Assembly (NCBI RefSeq): GCF_023703325.1
Contig: NZ_JAMQGM010000021.1
Span: forward strand, 62,001 to 126,000
Length of the DNA stretch: 64,000 nucleotides
From: Streptomyces meridianus
Lineage (GTDB): Bacteria; Actinomycetota; Actinomycetes; Streptomycetales; Streptomycetaceae
Direction: 5' to 3'
Each line of letters begins with the position of its first letter. Position 1 is the stretch's first letter. Both the position numbers and the translations under genes were made by a program. The notes below the pieces were generated by a model. The model searched no databases. It was not told the DNA's origin and was given only the letters and a program-made list of their open reading frames with translations. Shown here in pieces: positions 36,166 to 45,672 of the stretch.

Positions 36166-37428
36166 TCAGGAGGCGGCTTCGACTGCGGCTGCGGCTGCGG
36201 CGATGTCGGTGCGGTGGTGGGAGCCGTCCAGGCGGATCCGGCCGACGGCCCGGTAGGCCCGCTCCCGCGCCTTCGCCAGGTCGGGGCCCGTCGCGGTCAC
36301 GGAGAGTACCCGGCCACCCGCGCTGAGGATCCGTCCGTCGTCCGCGGCCCGGGTGCCGGCGTGCAGCACGTACGCGTGCCGGTCCTGCTCCTCGACCTCG
36401 GGCAGGCCCTCGATCGGATCTCCGGTCCGGGGCGTGCCCGGGTAGTTGTGCGAGGCGATGACGACGGTGACGGCCGCGTCGTCGCTCCAGCGCAGCCGCG
36501 GGAAGTCCGCCAGCCTGCCGGTGGCCGCGGCGTGCAGCAGTCCGGCGAGCGGCGTCTTCAGCCGGGCCAGGACGACCTGGGTCTCCGGGTCGCCGAACCG
36601 GGCGTTGAACTCGATGACGCGGATCCCGCGCGAGGTGATCGCGAGCCCGGCGTAGAGCAGCCCGGAGAACGGCGTGCCGCGGCGGCGCAGCTCGTCGACG
36701 GTGGGCTGGAGAACCGTCGCGAGGACCTCGTCGACGAGCTCGGGGTCGGCCCACGGCAGCGGGGAGTAGGCGCCCATGCCACCGGTGTTGGGCCCCTCGT
36801 CCGAGTCCAGGGCGCGCTTGAAGTCCTGGGCCGGACGGAGCGGGACGACGGTCTCGCCGTCGGTGACCGCGAACAGGGAGACCTCGGGTCCGTCGAGGAA
36901 CTCCTCGATGACGACGCGGTCGCATGCCAGCGCGTGCGCGCGGGCGGCCTCGATGTCGTCGGTGACCACGACGCCCTTGCCCGCGGCGAGGCCGTCGTCC
37001 TTGACGACGTACGGGGCGCCGAACGCGCCGAGCGCGGCGTCCACCTCGGCCGGGGAGGTGCAGACGTAGCTGCGGGCCGTGGGCACGTTGGCCTCGGCCA
37101 TGACGTCCTTGGCGAAGGCCTTGGAGCCCTCCAGTTGCGCCGCCTCGCCGCTGGGGCCGAAGCAGGCGATCCCGCGGGCCCGTACGGCGTCGGCGACGCC
37201 CGCCACGAGCGGGGCCTCCGGGCCGACGACCACCAGGTCTGCGCCGAGGCCGGCGGCCAGGTCGGCGACGGCCGCGCCGTCGAGGGCGTCGACCTCGTGC
37301 AGCTCGGCCAGGGCGGCGACACCGGCGTTGCCGGGCGCGCAGTGGACCTCGCTGACGTCGGGGTCGGTCGAGAGAGAGCGGCACAGGGCGTGTTCGCGGG
37401 CGCCGCCGCCGATGACAAGGACCTTCAC
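36166..37428 (-). CDS. purD: Phosphoribosylamine-glycine ligase (GARS)
   Basis: 420 aa, ATP-grasp enzyme making glycinamide ribonucleotide, second step of purine synthesis. N-terminal [19 protein letters not shown] and PGNAG, the ATP-grasp loop [16 protein letters not shown] near 140, and [15 protein letters not shown] near 215. purA lies about 4 kb away on the same strand. A run of Ala codons closes the gene. From memory purD is not next to ybaB/recR in S. coelicolor, so its position may reflect a rearrangement. Confidence 0.97.
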   Translation of the reverse strand: MKVLVIGGGAREHALCRSLSTDPDVSEVHCAPGNAGVAALAELHEVDALDGAAVADLAAGLGADLVVVGPEAPLVAGVADAVRARGIACFGPSGEAAQLEGSKAFAKDVMAEANVPTARSYVCTSPAEVDAALGAFGAPYVVKDDGLAAGKGVVVTDDIEAARAHALACDRVVIEEFLDGPEVSLFAVTDGETVVPLRPAQDFKRALDSDEGPNTGGMGAYSPLPWADPELVDEVLATVLQPTVDELRRRGTPFSGLLYAGLAITSRGIRVIEFNARFGDPETQVVLARLKTPLAGLLHAAATGRLADFPRLRWSDDAAVTVVIASHNYPGTPRTGDPIEGLPEVEEQDRHAYVLHAGTRAADDGRILSAGGRVLSVTATGPDLAKARERAYRAVGRIRLDGSHHRTDIAAAAAAVEAAS

Positions 37429-37681
37429 CCGGTTCAGGGTAGTGGCCGGGCGCGCCGGCTCCGCTCCCCGCCCCCGCCCTCAGCTGCCTCCGGGAGCGGC
37501 GGGAACCGCGCCGCCGGTCACTCTTTCGAGTGAGACAGAGATGGTCTTAATACCTGATCGGAGGCCACTTCCGGGCGGAATGGCCTCGATCCGGCCCCCG
37601 CGCGCGGCCGTTCGGCGGTAGGAAAGGGGCCGCGCATCAGACGTGGGCGCGCACACGCACGTACCGCAGAGGGAGCACCGG

Positions 37682-38410
37682 GTGAGCCAACCGGAGATGC
37701 AGCCCGAGGGGCCGCCTCGGGAGGAGCACGGGGGACGGCAGCGGGATCTGACCGGCCGGGCCTTCCCGGTCGGCGACTGGGGCGAGCCCGCGGAGCGCCT
37801 CGAGGAGATCTGCCACTGGGTCGAGTCCCGTGCGCTGGACACCGTCGACTGGTACCTCCGCGACCGGTTGTGGAAGCGCCGCGGGGCCCGCGCCCTGCGG
37901 ATCGGCGCGGCGCTCACCGCGACCACGGGGGCGGGGTTGCCGCTGCTCGACCTGACCGGGGTTCTGGACAGCGGCACGGCATGGGGCTATCTGGCGCTGC
38001 TGGGCGCCGCCGCCTGTCTGGGCCTGGACCGGTACTGCGGACTGACGTCGGGCTGGATGCGGGACATGGCGACGGCCCAGGCGGTCCAACGGCGCCTGGA
38101 GGCCCTGCGGTTCGACTGGGCGTCGGAGTCCATCCGCGAGGTGCTGGGGCCGACGGAGGGCACCTCCAGCGAGGCGGCAGAGCGGTGCCTGTCGGTGCTG
38201 CGCCGCTTCTCCGAGGACGTGTCCGACCTCGTGCGCGCCGAAACCGCCGACTGGATGGTGGAGTTCAGATCCGGGCCGGCTCCGTTGCGCACCCAGTCGC
38301 TGGTGCCGTGGAGCACCCGGCCGGGCCCGGTCCGGCCGGCGTCGCGTCTGCTGCCGCCGGCGTCCCGGCCGAGCATGCCGCGTCAGCGCCCGCCGGAACC
38401 GCCGCGCTGA
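37682..38410 (+). CDS. SLATT-type two-helix membrane protein
   Basis: 242 aa. A soluble N-terminus is followed by VDWYLRDRLWKRRGARALR, two hydrophobic helices (about 76-96 and 104-124) separated by a short loop, then LTSGWMRDMATAQAVQRRLEAL and helical C-terminal segments, ending in a Pro-rich tail. This order fits the SLATT domain (SMODS- and SLOG-associating 2TM effector), predicted to form pores in nucleotide-signal defence systems. No nucleotidyltransferase or SLOG gene is adjacent, so it is an orphan. I start at GTG 37682, with GGGAG at 6 nt. The domain assignment is by eye. Confidence 0.65.
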   Translation: MSQPEMQPEGPPREEHGGRQRDLTGRAFPVGDWGEPAERLEEICHWVESRALDTVDWYLRDRLWKRRGARALRIGAALTATTGAGLPLLDLTGVLDSGTAWGYLALLGAAACLGLDRYCGLTSGWMRDMATAQAVQRRLEALRFDWASESIREVLGPTEGTSSEAAERCLSVLRRFSEDVSDLVRAETADWMVEFRSGPAPLRTQSLVPWSTRPGPVRPASRLLPPASRPSMPRQRPPEPPR

Positions 38411-38484
38411 TCGGCGCGCCGACCACCGCGCCGACCACCGCGACGACCACCCGCCGGGCTGAGCGTACGCCGGCGGGTCCTGGC

Positions 38485-39135
38485 TCAGCTGAAGACGATC
38501 ATCGAGCCCTGGCCGAGGCTGCGCGTCACCGCGGCGTGCAGGCCGAGCCACACGTGACGCTCCCGGGCGTACGGGCCGTCCTCGTGGGACGGCGGGACCG
38601 CGCGCTCGTCCAGGGCGGTCGGCCGGCCCGGAGGGGCCGGGGCGGCGGGCGGGTTGAGGTGGTCGATGCCGATCACCGGGGCGACCGTCTCGAGTTCCCG
38701 CAGCAGCCCGTGACTGGAGCCCAGCGGCCCGCCTCCCTCGAGGAGTTCGTCCGAGGCAACCGGGTGCGGGAAGTCCAGCGGGATGTACGCGCCCGCGTGG
38801 TCGTAGTGCCAGACGAGGTGCGACTGCCGGGCCGCCGTCCCGAACATTTCCAGCAACTGCTCGTAGTCGCTACCGAGTTCGTCGACCGGTGTCACCTCCA
38901 GCCCGCTGATGTGCAACAGGTAGGCGCGGCGCAGGAAGTGCAGCGCGTCGTAGTCGAAGCCGGCCACGGGGGCGACCTCACCGGACAGTCCCGGCATGTA
39001 GGCGTAGACGGGCACGCGCGGCAGTCCCGCCTCCGCCAGGGCCTTGTCGTAGCTCGCGATCTCTTCGGCGAAGGGGTTGTCGGAGCTGTGGCACAGCACA
39101 TCGACGAGGGGAACCAGCCACAGGTCGCACGCCAC
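38485..39135 (-). CDS. Conserved protein of unknown function
   Basis: 216 aa soluble protein, not recognised. It is aromatic-rich with several conserved-looking pieces: MACDLWLVPLVDVLCHS at the start, LPRVPVYAYMPGLSGEVAPV near 40, DYDALHFLRRAYLLHI near 62 and SHLVWHYDHAGAYIPLDFP near 105. I recall close relatives in Streptomyces. GTG start with GAGG at 4 nt. It is convergent with the SLATT gene and 135 bp beyond a GntR gene that lies upstream on the same strand. Confidence 0.7.
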   Translation of the reverse strand: MACDLWLVPLVDVLCHSSDNPFAEEIASYDKALAEAGLPRVPVYAYMPGLSGEVAPVAGFDYDALHFLRRAYLLHISGLEVTPVDELGSDYEQLLEMFGTAARQSHLVWHYDHAGAYIPLDFPHPVASDELLEGGGPLGSSHGLLRELETVAPVIGIDHLNPPAAPAPPGRPTALDERAVPPSHEDGPYARERHVWLGLHAAVTRSLGQGSMIVFS

Positions 39136-39270
39136 GGGGCCTCGCTCTCGGTCGGGTTCATGCGGGCAGCCGGGTCAGCGTAGTGCTCCGGGCACGCTGC
39201 GCGAAGCGAGCCGATGGGAGTCGTCGCGCGGACTCCGGTGCGGTCGCCGCGAAGCGGGGCCCGCAGCGGG

Positions 39271-39954
39271 TCAGTCCGCCGTGCCTCCGCAGAGCCTGCC
39301 GACGAGTTCCAGGGTGTGCCGGTTGTAGTCGTCGACGAGCTCCTGCGCGGCCGGGACGTCACGGGCGGCGACGGCGTCCGCGAGGTCGCGGTGACGGGCC
39401 CACAGAGCACCCTGGAGATCGGTCTCGCGGCGCAGGTACGGCACGGAGAAGACCCAGCACTGGACCCGGAGCCGGTCCAGCAGGTCGCTGATGTACGGGT
39501 TGGCGGCGAGCCAGCTCAACTCGCGCCAGAACCGCAGGTCGTAGCCGATGAGTATGTCGAGGTCGCCTGCCAGGGAGGCGCGCCGGGCCTCGTCCGCACG
39601 GCGGCGCAGCGAGGTCAGGAACTTCTCCGGCACGGAGTCGTCGACCCGGTCGGCGATCTGCCGGAAGATGCCGTCGATGATCAGAGTCCGGGCGGCGACC
39701 ATGCCGCGGAAGTCCTGCGGGGTGAACCGGTGCACCTGGAAGCCGCGGTGGTGCTCCATGTCGACGAGGCCCTGGGCGGAGAGGTCGACGAGCGCCTCGC
39801 GGACAGGGGTGGCGGAGACTCCGTACTGCTCGGCGATCTCCTTGACCGCCACGTGCCGGCCCACCGGGAGGCGCCCGGCGAGCACTTCGTCGCGGAGCGC
39901 GTCGGCGATCTGCTGCCGCAGGGTGTTGCGGGTGACAGCTCCGCTGCGGGGCAT
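39271..39954 (-). CDS. GntR-family (FadR subfamily) transcriptional regulator
   Basis: 227 aa. An N-terminal winged HTH (ALRDEVLAGRLPVGRHVAVKEIAEQYGVS, read in two parts, then TPVREALVDLSAQGLV) and an all-helical FCD effector domain with the DLRFWRELSWLAANPYI segment whose Asp/His residues bind a metal and organic acid. Ribosome site GAAGGAGA at 9 nt from ATG. The class III aminotransferase gene lies 170 bp upstream on the same strand, and an 18-bp inverted repeat is found 48-65 bp before the start. Confidence 0.9.
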   Translation of the reverse strand: MPRSGAVTRNTLRQQIADALRDEVLAGRLPVGRHVAVKEIAEQYGVSATPVREALVDLSAQGLVDMEHHRGFQVHRFTPQDFRGMVAARTLIIDGIFRQIADRVDDSVPEKFLTSLRRRADEARRASLAGDLDILIGYDLRFWRELSWLAANPYISDLLDRLRVQCWVFSVPYLRRETDLQGALWARHRDLADAVAARDVPAAQELVDDYNRHTLELVGRLCGGTAD

Positions 39955-40001
39955 GGTCGGCGGTCTCCTTCGCGGTGTCGGGCCGGCGCGGACACCGACC
40001 G

Positions 40002-40019
40002 TCGCATCACGATATGCGA
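40002..40019. promoter_or_regulatory. Candidate GntR operator
   Basis: TCGCAT-CACGAT-ATGCGA, a perfect 6-bp inverted repeat with 6-bp spacer, 48 bp upstream of the gntR start. Autoregulation is inferred. Confidence 0.45.
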
Positions 40020-40060
40020 GGAACGCCGGTCGCGGACTCGTCGGTGCGGGGTTTCGCACG

Positions 40061-40098
40061 CGGCCGCGCGCCGCGGGAGGTCCCGCGGCGCGCGGCCG
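40061..40098 (-). terminator. Terminator after the class III aminotransferase
   Basis: Perfect 18-bp arms (40061-40078 / 40081-40098) containing GGCCGCGCGCCGCGGGA, 27 bp after the aminotransferase stop. It separates this gene from gntR downstream. Confidence 0.85.
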
Positions 40099-40124
40099 GT
40101 GGGGTGCCGGACCGGTGCGGACTG

Positions 40125-41480
40125 CTACGCGCAGTGCGCGTCGGCGACGGCGAGCGCGGCGTCGAGCGCGGCGAGCCCGTCCTTCGCCTCGGCCTCGCCG
40201 ATGGTGCAGGCCGGCACGACGTGGGTGCGGTTCATGTTCACGAACGGCCACAGGCCCCGCTTCTTGCAGGCGGCCGCGAACTCGGCCATCGGGGCGTTCG
40301 CTTCGCCCGCGGCGTTGTACGGCACCAGCGGCTCGCGCGTCTCCTTGTTCCTCACGAGGTCGAGCGCCCAGAACACGCCCATGCCACGCACCTCGCCGAC
40401 CGACGGGTGACGTTCGGCCAGGTCCCGCAGGCCGGGGCCGAGCACGTCCTCACCGATGCGTGCGGCGTTCTCGACGATGCCCTCCTCGGCCATCGCGTTG
40501 ATCGTCGCGACAGCGGAGGCACAGGCCAGCGGGTGCCCGGAGTAGGTGAGACCGCCGGGGTAGGGCTTGGTCTCGAAGTCCGCGGCGATCTTCGCGGAGA
40601 TGGCGACGCCGCCGAGCGGGACGTACCCCGAGTTGACGCCCTTGGCGAAGGTCAGCAGGTCGGGGGTGACGTCGAACAGGTCGGCGGCGAACCAGGTTCC
40701 GGTGCGGCCGAAGCCCGCCATGACCTCGTCCAGGATGAAGACGATGCCGTACTTGTCGCAGATCTCACGGACGCCGGCGAGGTAGCCGGGCGGCGGGACG
40801 AGCACGCCGGCGGTACCGACGATCGTCTCGAGGATGATCGCCGCGATGGTCTGCGGGCCCTCGAAGGCGATGGTCTGCTCGAGGTGGGCCAGGGCGCGCT
40901 CGCACTCCTGGGCCTCGGTCTCGGCGTGGAAGCTGGAGCGGTACAGGAACGGGCCCCAGAAGTGCACGACACCGGCGGCCGCGCTGTCGGACGCCCAGCG
41001 GCGCGGGTCGCCGGTCAGGTTGATCGCCGTCGAGGTGGCGCCGTGGTACGAGCGGTAGGCGGACATCACCTTGGGGCGGCCGGTGTGGAGGCGGGCCATC
41101 CGGACCGCGTTCTCCACAGCCTCGGCGCCGCCGTTGGTGAAAAAGATCTTGTCGAGGTCGCCGGGGGTGCGCTCGGCGACCAGCCGCGCGGCCTCGGCGC
41201 GGACGTCCACGGCGAAGCCCGGGGCGATGGTGCACAGCCTGCCCGCCTGCTCCTGGATGGCGGCGACGACCTTCGGGTGCTGGTGACCGATGTTGGTGTT
41301 GACCAGCTGGGAGGAGAAGTCGAGGTAGCGGTTGCCGTCGTAGTCCCAGAAGTACGAGCCCTCGGCGCCGGCGACGGCGAGCGGGTCGATGAGGCCCTGC
41401 GCGGACCAGGAGTGGAAGACATGGGCGCGGTCGGCGGCCTTGACTGCCTGTCCGGCCTGGGGGTCTGCGTGAACGGTCAT
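40125..41480 (-). CDS. Class III PLP aminotransferase (omega-amino acid type)
   Basis: 451 aa. PLP-binding signatures: FFTNGGAEAVENAVRMAR near 115, AYRSYHGAT near 145, FILDEVMAGFGRTG near 255 and TFAKGVNSGYVPLGGV near 290, where the Lys forms the Schiff base. The N-terminus (HVFHSWSAQGLIDP) resembles beta-alanine/taurine:pyruvate aminotransferases; the amino donor is unproven. A TACGCT hexamer ends 7 nt before the ATG with no ribosome site, suggesting leaderless expression. A GntR regulator gene lies downstream. Confidence 0.88.
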   Translation of the reverse strand: MTVHADPQAGQAVKAADRAHVFHSWSAQGLIDPLAVAGAEGSYFWDYDGNRYLDFSSQLVNTNIGHQHPKVVAAIQEQAGRLCTIAPGFAVDVRAEAARLVAERTPGDLDKIFFTNGGAEAVENAVRMARLHTGRPKVMSAYRSYHGATSTAINLTGDPRRWASDSAAAGVVHFWGPFLYRSSFHAETEAQECERALAHLEQTIAFEGPQTIAAIILETIVGTAGVLVPPPGYLAGVREICDKYGIVFILDEVMAGFGRTGTWFAADLFDVTPDLLTFAKGVNSGYVPLGGVAISAKIAADFETKPYPGGLTYSGHPLACASAVATINAMAEEGIVENAARIGEDVLGPGLRDLAERHPSVGEVRGMGVFWALDLVRNKETREPLVPYNAAGEANAPMAEFAAACKKRGLWPFVNMNRTHVVPACTIGEAEAKDGLAALDAALAVADAHCA

Positions 41481-41599
41481 GCGGGTCAGCGTAGATACCG
41501 GCGGCACGGCGCCGACACCGCCACCCTGTATGGCTTCGGCCACGTGGCCCGGCATCCTGTCGGGTCGGCGGGTCCGCTCACCCTGGTCGCGAACGCCCG

Positions 41600-41630
41600 C
41601 GCCCCCGGCGGGCAGAGCTCGCCGGGGGCG
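41600..41630 (-). terminator. Terminator after purA
   Basis: Perfect 11-bp arms CGCCCCCGGCG / CGCCGGGGGCG (41600-41610 / 41620-41630), 42 bp after the purA stop. Confidence 0.8.
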
Positions 41631-41671
41631 GGATGGGGGGGCACCGTCGGGCCGTGCATCGGCCCGGGGCC

Positions 41672-42955
41672 CTACAGGAACGAGTTGATCTCGATGGTCT
41701 CGTCGCGGCCGGGGCCGACGCCGATCGCGGAGATCGGGGCGCCCGACATCTCCTCGAGCGCCTTCACGTAGCCCTGCGCGTTCTTCGGCAGGTCGGCGAA
41801 CGTCTTGGCCCGGGTGATGTCCTCGGACCAGCCCGGCAACATCTCGTACACCGGCTTCGCGTGGTGGAAGTCGGTCTGGCTGTAGGGGAGTTCCTCGACC
41901 CGCTTGCCGTCGATCTCGTACGCCACACACACCGGGATCCGCTCCCAGCCGGTCAGCACGTCGAGCTTCGTCAGGAAGAAGTCGGTGAGGCCGTTGACCC
42001 GGGTCGCGTAGCGGGCGATGACCGCGTCGAACCAGCCGCAGCGACGGTCCCGGCCGGTGGTCACACCGCGCTCGCCGCCGATGGTGCGCAGCGCATCGCC
42101 GTCCTCGTCGAACAGCTCGGTCGGGAACGGGCCGGCGCCGACGCGGGTCGTGTACGCCTTGAGGATGCCGATGACGCGGTTGATCTTCGTCGGGCCCACG
42201 CCGGCACCGGTGCAGGCACCGCCCGCGGTCGGGTTCGACGAGGTGACGAACGGGTACGTCCCGTGGTCCACGTCGAGCAGTGTGCCCTGACCACCCTCGA
42301 AGAGGACGACCTTGCCCTCGTCGACGGCGTTGTTGAGGATCAGGGTGGTGTCGGCGACGTAGCCCCGGATCTCGTCCGCGTAGCCCAGCAGCTCCCCGAC
42401 GACCTGCTCGACCTCGATGGCACGGCGGTTGTAGAGCTTGGCCAGCAGCTGGTTCTTCATGTCGAGGGCGGCCTCGACCTTCTGGCGCAGGATGGACTCG
42501 TCGAAGAGGTCCTGGACCCGGATGCCGACGCGGTTGATCTTGTCCGCGTAGGCCGGGCCGATGCCGCGGCCGGTGGTGCCGATCTTCCGCTTCCCGAGGA
42601 AGCGTTCCGTCACCTTGTCGACGGTCGTGTGGTAGGGCGTGATCAGGTGCGCGTTACCGCTGACCAGCAGCTTGGACGTGTCGACGCCGCGCGCGTTCAG
42701 TCCGCTCAGCTCGGAGAGCAGGACCGCCGGGTCGACGACGACACCGTTGCCGATGACCGGGGTGCACCCCGGCGAGAGAATCCCGGAAGGCAGGAGGTGC
42801 AGCGCGTATTTCTGGTCGCCGACGACGACCGTGTGGCCGGCGTTGTTGCCGCCCTGGTAACGCACCACGTAGTCCACGGAGCCACCGAGCAGGTCGGTGG
42901 CCTTTCCCTTGCCTTCGTCACCCCACTGAGCACCGAGCAGCACAAGTGCGGGCAC
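41672..42955 (-). CDS. purA: Adenylosuccinate synthetase
   Basis: 427 aa. GTP-dependent ligation of IMP and aspartate, first committed step to AMP. N-terminal [20 protein letters not shown] contains the GTP P-loop and catalytic Asp; [23 protein letters not shown] near 130 and the [14 protein letters not shown] loop near 300 are family signatures. GTG start at 42955. Divergent from the DAGK-like gene, with a hairpin AGCCCCTG/CAGGGGCT (43070-43097) in the 176-bp gap. Confidence 0.97.
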   Translation of the reverse strand: MPALVLLGAQWGDEGKGKATDLLGGSVDYVVRYQGGNNAGHTVVVGDQKYALHLLPSGILSPGCTPVIGNGVVVDPAVLLSELSGLNARGVDTSKLLVSGNAHLITPYHTTVDKVTERFLGKRKIGTTGRGIGPAYADKINRVGIRVQDLFDESILRQKVEAALDMKNQLLAKLYNRRAIEVEQVVGELLGYADEIRGYVADTTLILNNAVDEGKVVLFEGGQGTLLDVDHGTYPFVTSSNPTAGGACTGAGVGPTKINRVIGILKAYTTRVGAGPFPTELFDEDGDALRTIGGERGVTTGRDRRCGWFDAVIARYATRVNGLTDFFLTKLDVLTGWERIPVCVAYEIDGKRVEELPYSQTDFHHAKPVYEMLPGWSEDITRAKTFADLPKNAQGYVKALEEMSGAPISAIGVGPGRDETIEINSFL

Positions 42956-43131
42956 AGGCGTACACCCCTTCCGGGCGGGGCATGTCCAACGTGCGCGGCG
43001 GCGATCCGGCGGGCGGTGCCTCGGCACGTCCCGCCACCAGAGCCGTCGACCGGTGCCCCGGATAGACGAAGCCCCTGGCGCAACAACGGCAGGGGCTCTT
43101 GCACCGAGAGATTACCTGAGGAAGGACCGAG

Positions 43132-44019
43132 GTGTCGGCACAGCGTCATGGGCATCCTCCCGCGGACCCCGTCCGGGAGAGCCCCCTGCTCGTGGTCATC
43201 GACCCCAACGCCCGCCGGACGGACGGCGAGTCCGTACGCATCGCGAAGGATGTCCTGTGCGCGGGCGCTTCCGCGAAAATCTGTCTTCCCGAGAACGCGC
43301 GGGACCTCGCACGGGCCGTGGGCCGAAGAGGCCGGCGGCGCCCGGTGGTGGTGGGCGACGATTCCGCCTTCCTGCGGGTCGTGAACCTGCTGTACCGGGA
43401 GCGGGCGCTGGCCGACGCGGTGCTGTCGATGGTTCCGGTCGGGGCGGACGCGGCGTCGGTGTCGGTGGCCCGCGGGCTGGGAGTGCCGACGGACACGGTG
43501 GACGCGTCCCGCGCGGTGCTGGACGGGACCGAGCAGCGCATCGACCTGCTGGTCGACGAGAGCGACGGGGTCGTTCTGGGGGACCTGCGGATCCCCGCCT
43601 CTTCGAGGGGCGCGGACTCTCAGGGGCACGGTCCGCTCGGGGTGTGGGACTGCTACAGGTCGCTGATGCGTTCCCTCACGGTCGGCAAGCCCTCCGGCCG
43701 GGCGGACGCTCCGCCGCAGATCCTCGGTGACGAGGCGCACCCCGGGCACCGGCTGCGCGTCGAGGCGGACGGGGTGGTGCTCGCCGACCTGGACCGGCCG
43801 GTGCAGCAGGTACGGGTCTCGGCCGACGGCGGATTCGCGGAGGTCGTCGTCCGGGAGAGCGGCGAGGGCGCGAGCGGGGTGAGGACTCTCGCCCGGAGGG
43901 TGACCGTGTCGGGGGCAGACTTCCGCTACCGCGCGGACGCGCTCGTCGGCGGCCCGGTGCGCACCCGGACCTGGACCGTGCAGCCGGGGGCCTGCCGGCT
44001 GACGCTGCCCCGGGGCTGA
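43132..44019 (+). CDS. Diacylglycerol-kinase-fold protein with degenerate catalytic motif
   Basis: 295 aa. The N-terminal LLVVIDPNARRTDG start and the following layout are those of the DAGK catalytic domain, but the ATP-binding GGDGT is replaced by VVVGDDSAFLRVV near residue 75 and the P-x-G-T-x-N loop by VPVGADAASVSVARGLG near 105. The C-terminal beta-rich half is as in lipid kinases. It is therefore probably not a normal kinase. GTG start with a GGAAGGA site. Streptomyces genomes carry this gene beside purA, as I recall. Confidence 0.75.
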   Translation: MSAQRHGHPPADPVRESPLLVVIDPNARRTDGESVRIAKDVLCAGASAKICLPENARDLARAVGRRGRRRPVVVGDDSAFLRVVNLLYRERALADAVLSMVPVGADAASVSVARGLGVPTDTVDASRAVLDGTEQRIDLLVDESDGVVLGDLRIPASSRGADSQGHGPLGVWDCYRSLMRSLTVGKPSGRADAPPQILGDEAHPGHRLRVEADGVVLADLDRPVQQVRVSADGGFAEVVVRESGEGASGVRTLARRVTVSGADFRYRADALVGGPVRTRTWTVQPGACRLTLPRG

Positions 44020-44112
44020 GGCACGTCCGGCGCAGGATGCGGCAGCGGGCTCGGCGCGGAGCCCCGGCTACGACGGGCCGCGGTCGGGTGGCTGCTCCGG
44101 TTGTCCGGCCCG

Positions 44113-44646
44113 TTACCGCTCCGGGTCGCCGACCGTTTCCGTCGCTTGCTCCGCCGCCCGGTCGGCCTTGTGCGCCCGCCAGCGGTCCATGATCTGCGTC
44201 ATCTCGGCATGCAGGAAGGCGAAGAACTCGGCCGTCTCGGAGATGCGCTGCGCCGCCGGAGTGCCCGGGCCGAGGCTGTCCGCGCCCTCGCGGAGGGTCT
44301 GCTGCCAGCGGATGAGGACCTGGTCGCGGCGGGTGAAGGTCTCGTACCAGAGCTCGCTGTGCAGCCGGTACCGCTCGCGCCGGGACCCCGGCTCGCGCTC
44401 CCGGCCGACCATGCTCACCTGGGAGAGATAGCGGATCGCACCCGAGACCGCCGCGGGGCTGATCTGCAGCCGCTCGGCGAGCTCGGCGGCGTTGAGCGAG
44501 CCCGTGTCGGAGGCGAGCAGCGCGGCGAAGACGCGGGACGCCATGCGCTGCATGCCGGCCTCGGTCAGCTCGGCGGCGAACCGCTCCACGAAGCGGTCCA
44601 CGGCCGCGGCGTCGCGCCCTCCTGCGGCCTGTGCGCCCTCGGTCAT
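44113..44646 (-). CDS. MarR/GbsR-like winged-helix regulator
   Basis: 177 aa. FVERFAAELTEAGMQRMASRVFAALL is followed by the HTH LNAAELAERLQISPAAVSGAIRYL near 60-80, a wing with basic EREPGSRRERYRLH, and a helical dimer region. This is the GbsR-type subgroup common beside drug exporters. It is divergent from the ABC exporter genes with a 102-bp shared AT-rich promoter region holding two dyads, so it is probably their repressor. The ATG at 44646 is preferred to upstream alternatives, which have worse spacing. Confidence 0.88.
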   Translation of the reverse strand: MTEGAQAAGGRDAAAVDRFVERFAAELTEAGMQRMASRVFAALLASDTGSLNAAELAERLQISPAAVSGAIRYLSQVSMVGREREPGSRRERYRLHSELWYETFTRRDQVLIRWQQTLREGADSLGPGTPAAQRISETAEFFAFLHAEMTQIMDRWRAHKADRAAEQATETVGDPER

Positions 44647-44712
44647 CGTCCTGATCAACTCCCTTGCTCCGGCTCCCGATCCGCAAATGGCGAGTTTATA
44701 CACTTCCTTAAC

Positions 44713-44742
44713 TTCACAAATTTCTGAAAGAAGCGTACTTTC
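44713..44742. promoter_or_regulatory. Operator/promoter of the divergent regulator-exporter pair
   Basis: TTCACAAATTTCTGAA (44713-44728) is a 16-bp near-perfect palindrome. A second dyad GAAAG/CTTTC (44726-44742) overlaps it. TACTTT (44736-44741) ends 7 nt before the exporter ATG and is a likely -10, so a protein bound here would block the promoter. The surrounding ~60 bp are strikingly AT-rich. Confidence 0.6.
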
Positions 44743-44748
44743 CAAAAC

Positions 44749-45672
44749 ATGACAACGGCAACCACGGCCGGCACGGCCATCGCTGTGTCCGGCCTCCACA
44801 AGTCCTTCGGCCGTACCCACGCCCTGGACGGTCTCGACCTCGAGGTCGGCACCGGCGAGGTCCACGGCTTCCTCGGCCCCAACGGTTCGGGCAAGTCCAC
44901 CACCATCCGGATCCTGCTCGGTCTGCTGCGCGCCGACGGCGGATCGGCCCGGCTGCTCGGCGGCGACCCCTGGCGCGACGCGGTACCGCTGCACCGGCGG
45001 CTGGCGTACGTCCCCGGCGACGTCACCCTCTGGCGCAACCTGACCGGCGGCGAGGTCATCGACCTCCTCGGCAGGCTGCGCGGCGGACTGAACCCGCGGC
45101 GCCGGGACGACCTGCTGGAACGCTTCGAACTCGACCCCACGAAGAAGGGCCGCGCCTACTCGAAGGGCAACCGCCAGAAGGTCGCCCTCGTCGCGGCCCT
45201 CGCCTCGGACGCCGAACTGCTGATCCTCGACGAACCCACCGCCGGGCTCGACCCCCTCATGGAGGAGGTCTTCCGCAGCTGTGTCACCGAGGAGCGGTCC
45301 CGCGGCCGCACGGTCCTGCTCTCCAGCCACATCCTCAGCGAGGTCGAGGCGCTGTGCGACCGGGTGACGATCATCCGCAAGGGCCGCACCGTGGAGACCG
45401 GGACACTCGCCGAGCTGCGCCACCTGACCCGGACCTCCGTCACCGCCGAACTCGGCGCCGGCCCCGACGGGCTCGACCGGCTCCCCGGGGTCCACGACCT
45501 CGAGACCACCGGCAACCGGGTACGGCTCCAGGTCGACAGCGACAGCCTCGGTCCTGTGCTGCAACGACTCACCGAAGCCGGGGTACGCAGCCTGACCAGC
45601 ACCCCACCGACCCTCGAGGAGCTGTTCCTGCGCCACTACCGGAACGACCTGGGCGAGGTAGTGTCCCGATGA
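44749..45672 (+). CDS. ABC transporter ATP-binding protein (drug-exporter type)
   Basis: 307 aa. Walker [10 protein letters not shown] near residue 43, a signature region read as [11 protein letters not shown] in place of LSGGQ near 137, Walker [14 protein letters not shown] near 157 and switch His in [11 protein letters not shown]. The C-terminal ~80 residues form the DUF4162-like extension of DrrA/tetronasin-type exporters. A TACTTT hexamer 7 nt before the ATG indicates a leaderless start. The stop overlaps the permease start by ATGA. Confidence 0.94.
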   Translation: MTTATTAGTAIAVSGLHKSFGRTHALDGLDLEVGTGEVHGFLGPNGSGKSTTIRILLGLLRADGGSARLLGGDPWRDAVPLHRRLAYVPGDVTLWRNLTGGEVIDLLGRLRGGLNPRRRDDLLERFELDPTKKGRAYSKGNRQKVALVAALASDAELLILDEPTAGLDPLMEEVFRSCVTEERSRGRTVLLSSHILSEVEALCDRVTIIRKGRTVETGTLAELRHLTRTSVTAELGAGPDGLDRLPGVHDLETTGNRVRLQVDSDSLGPVLQRLTEAGVRSLTSTPPTLEELFLRHYRNDLGEVVSR

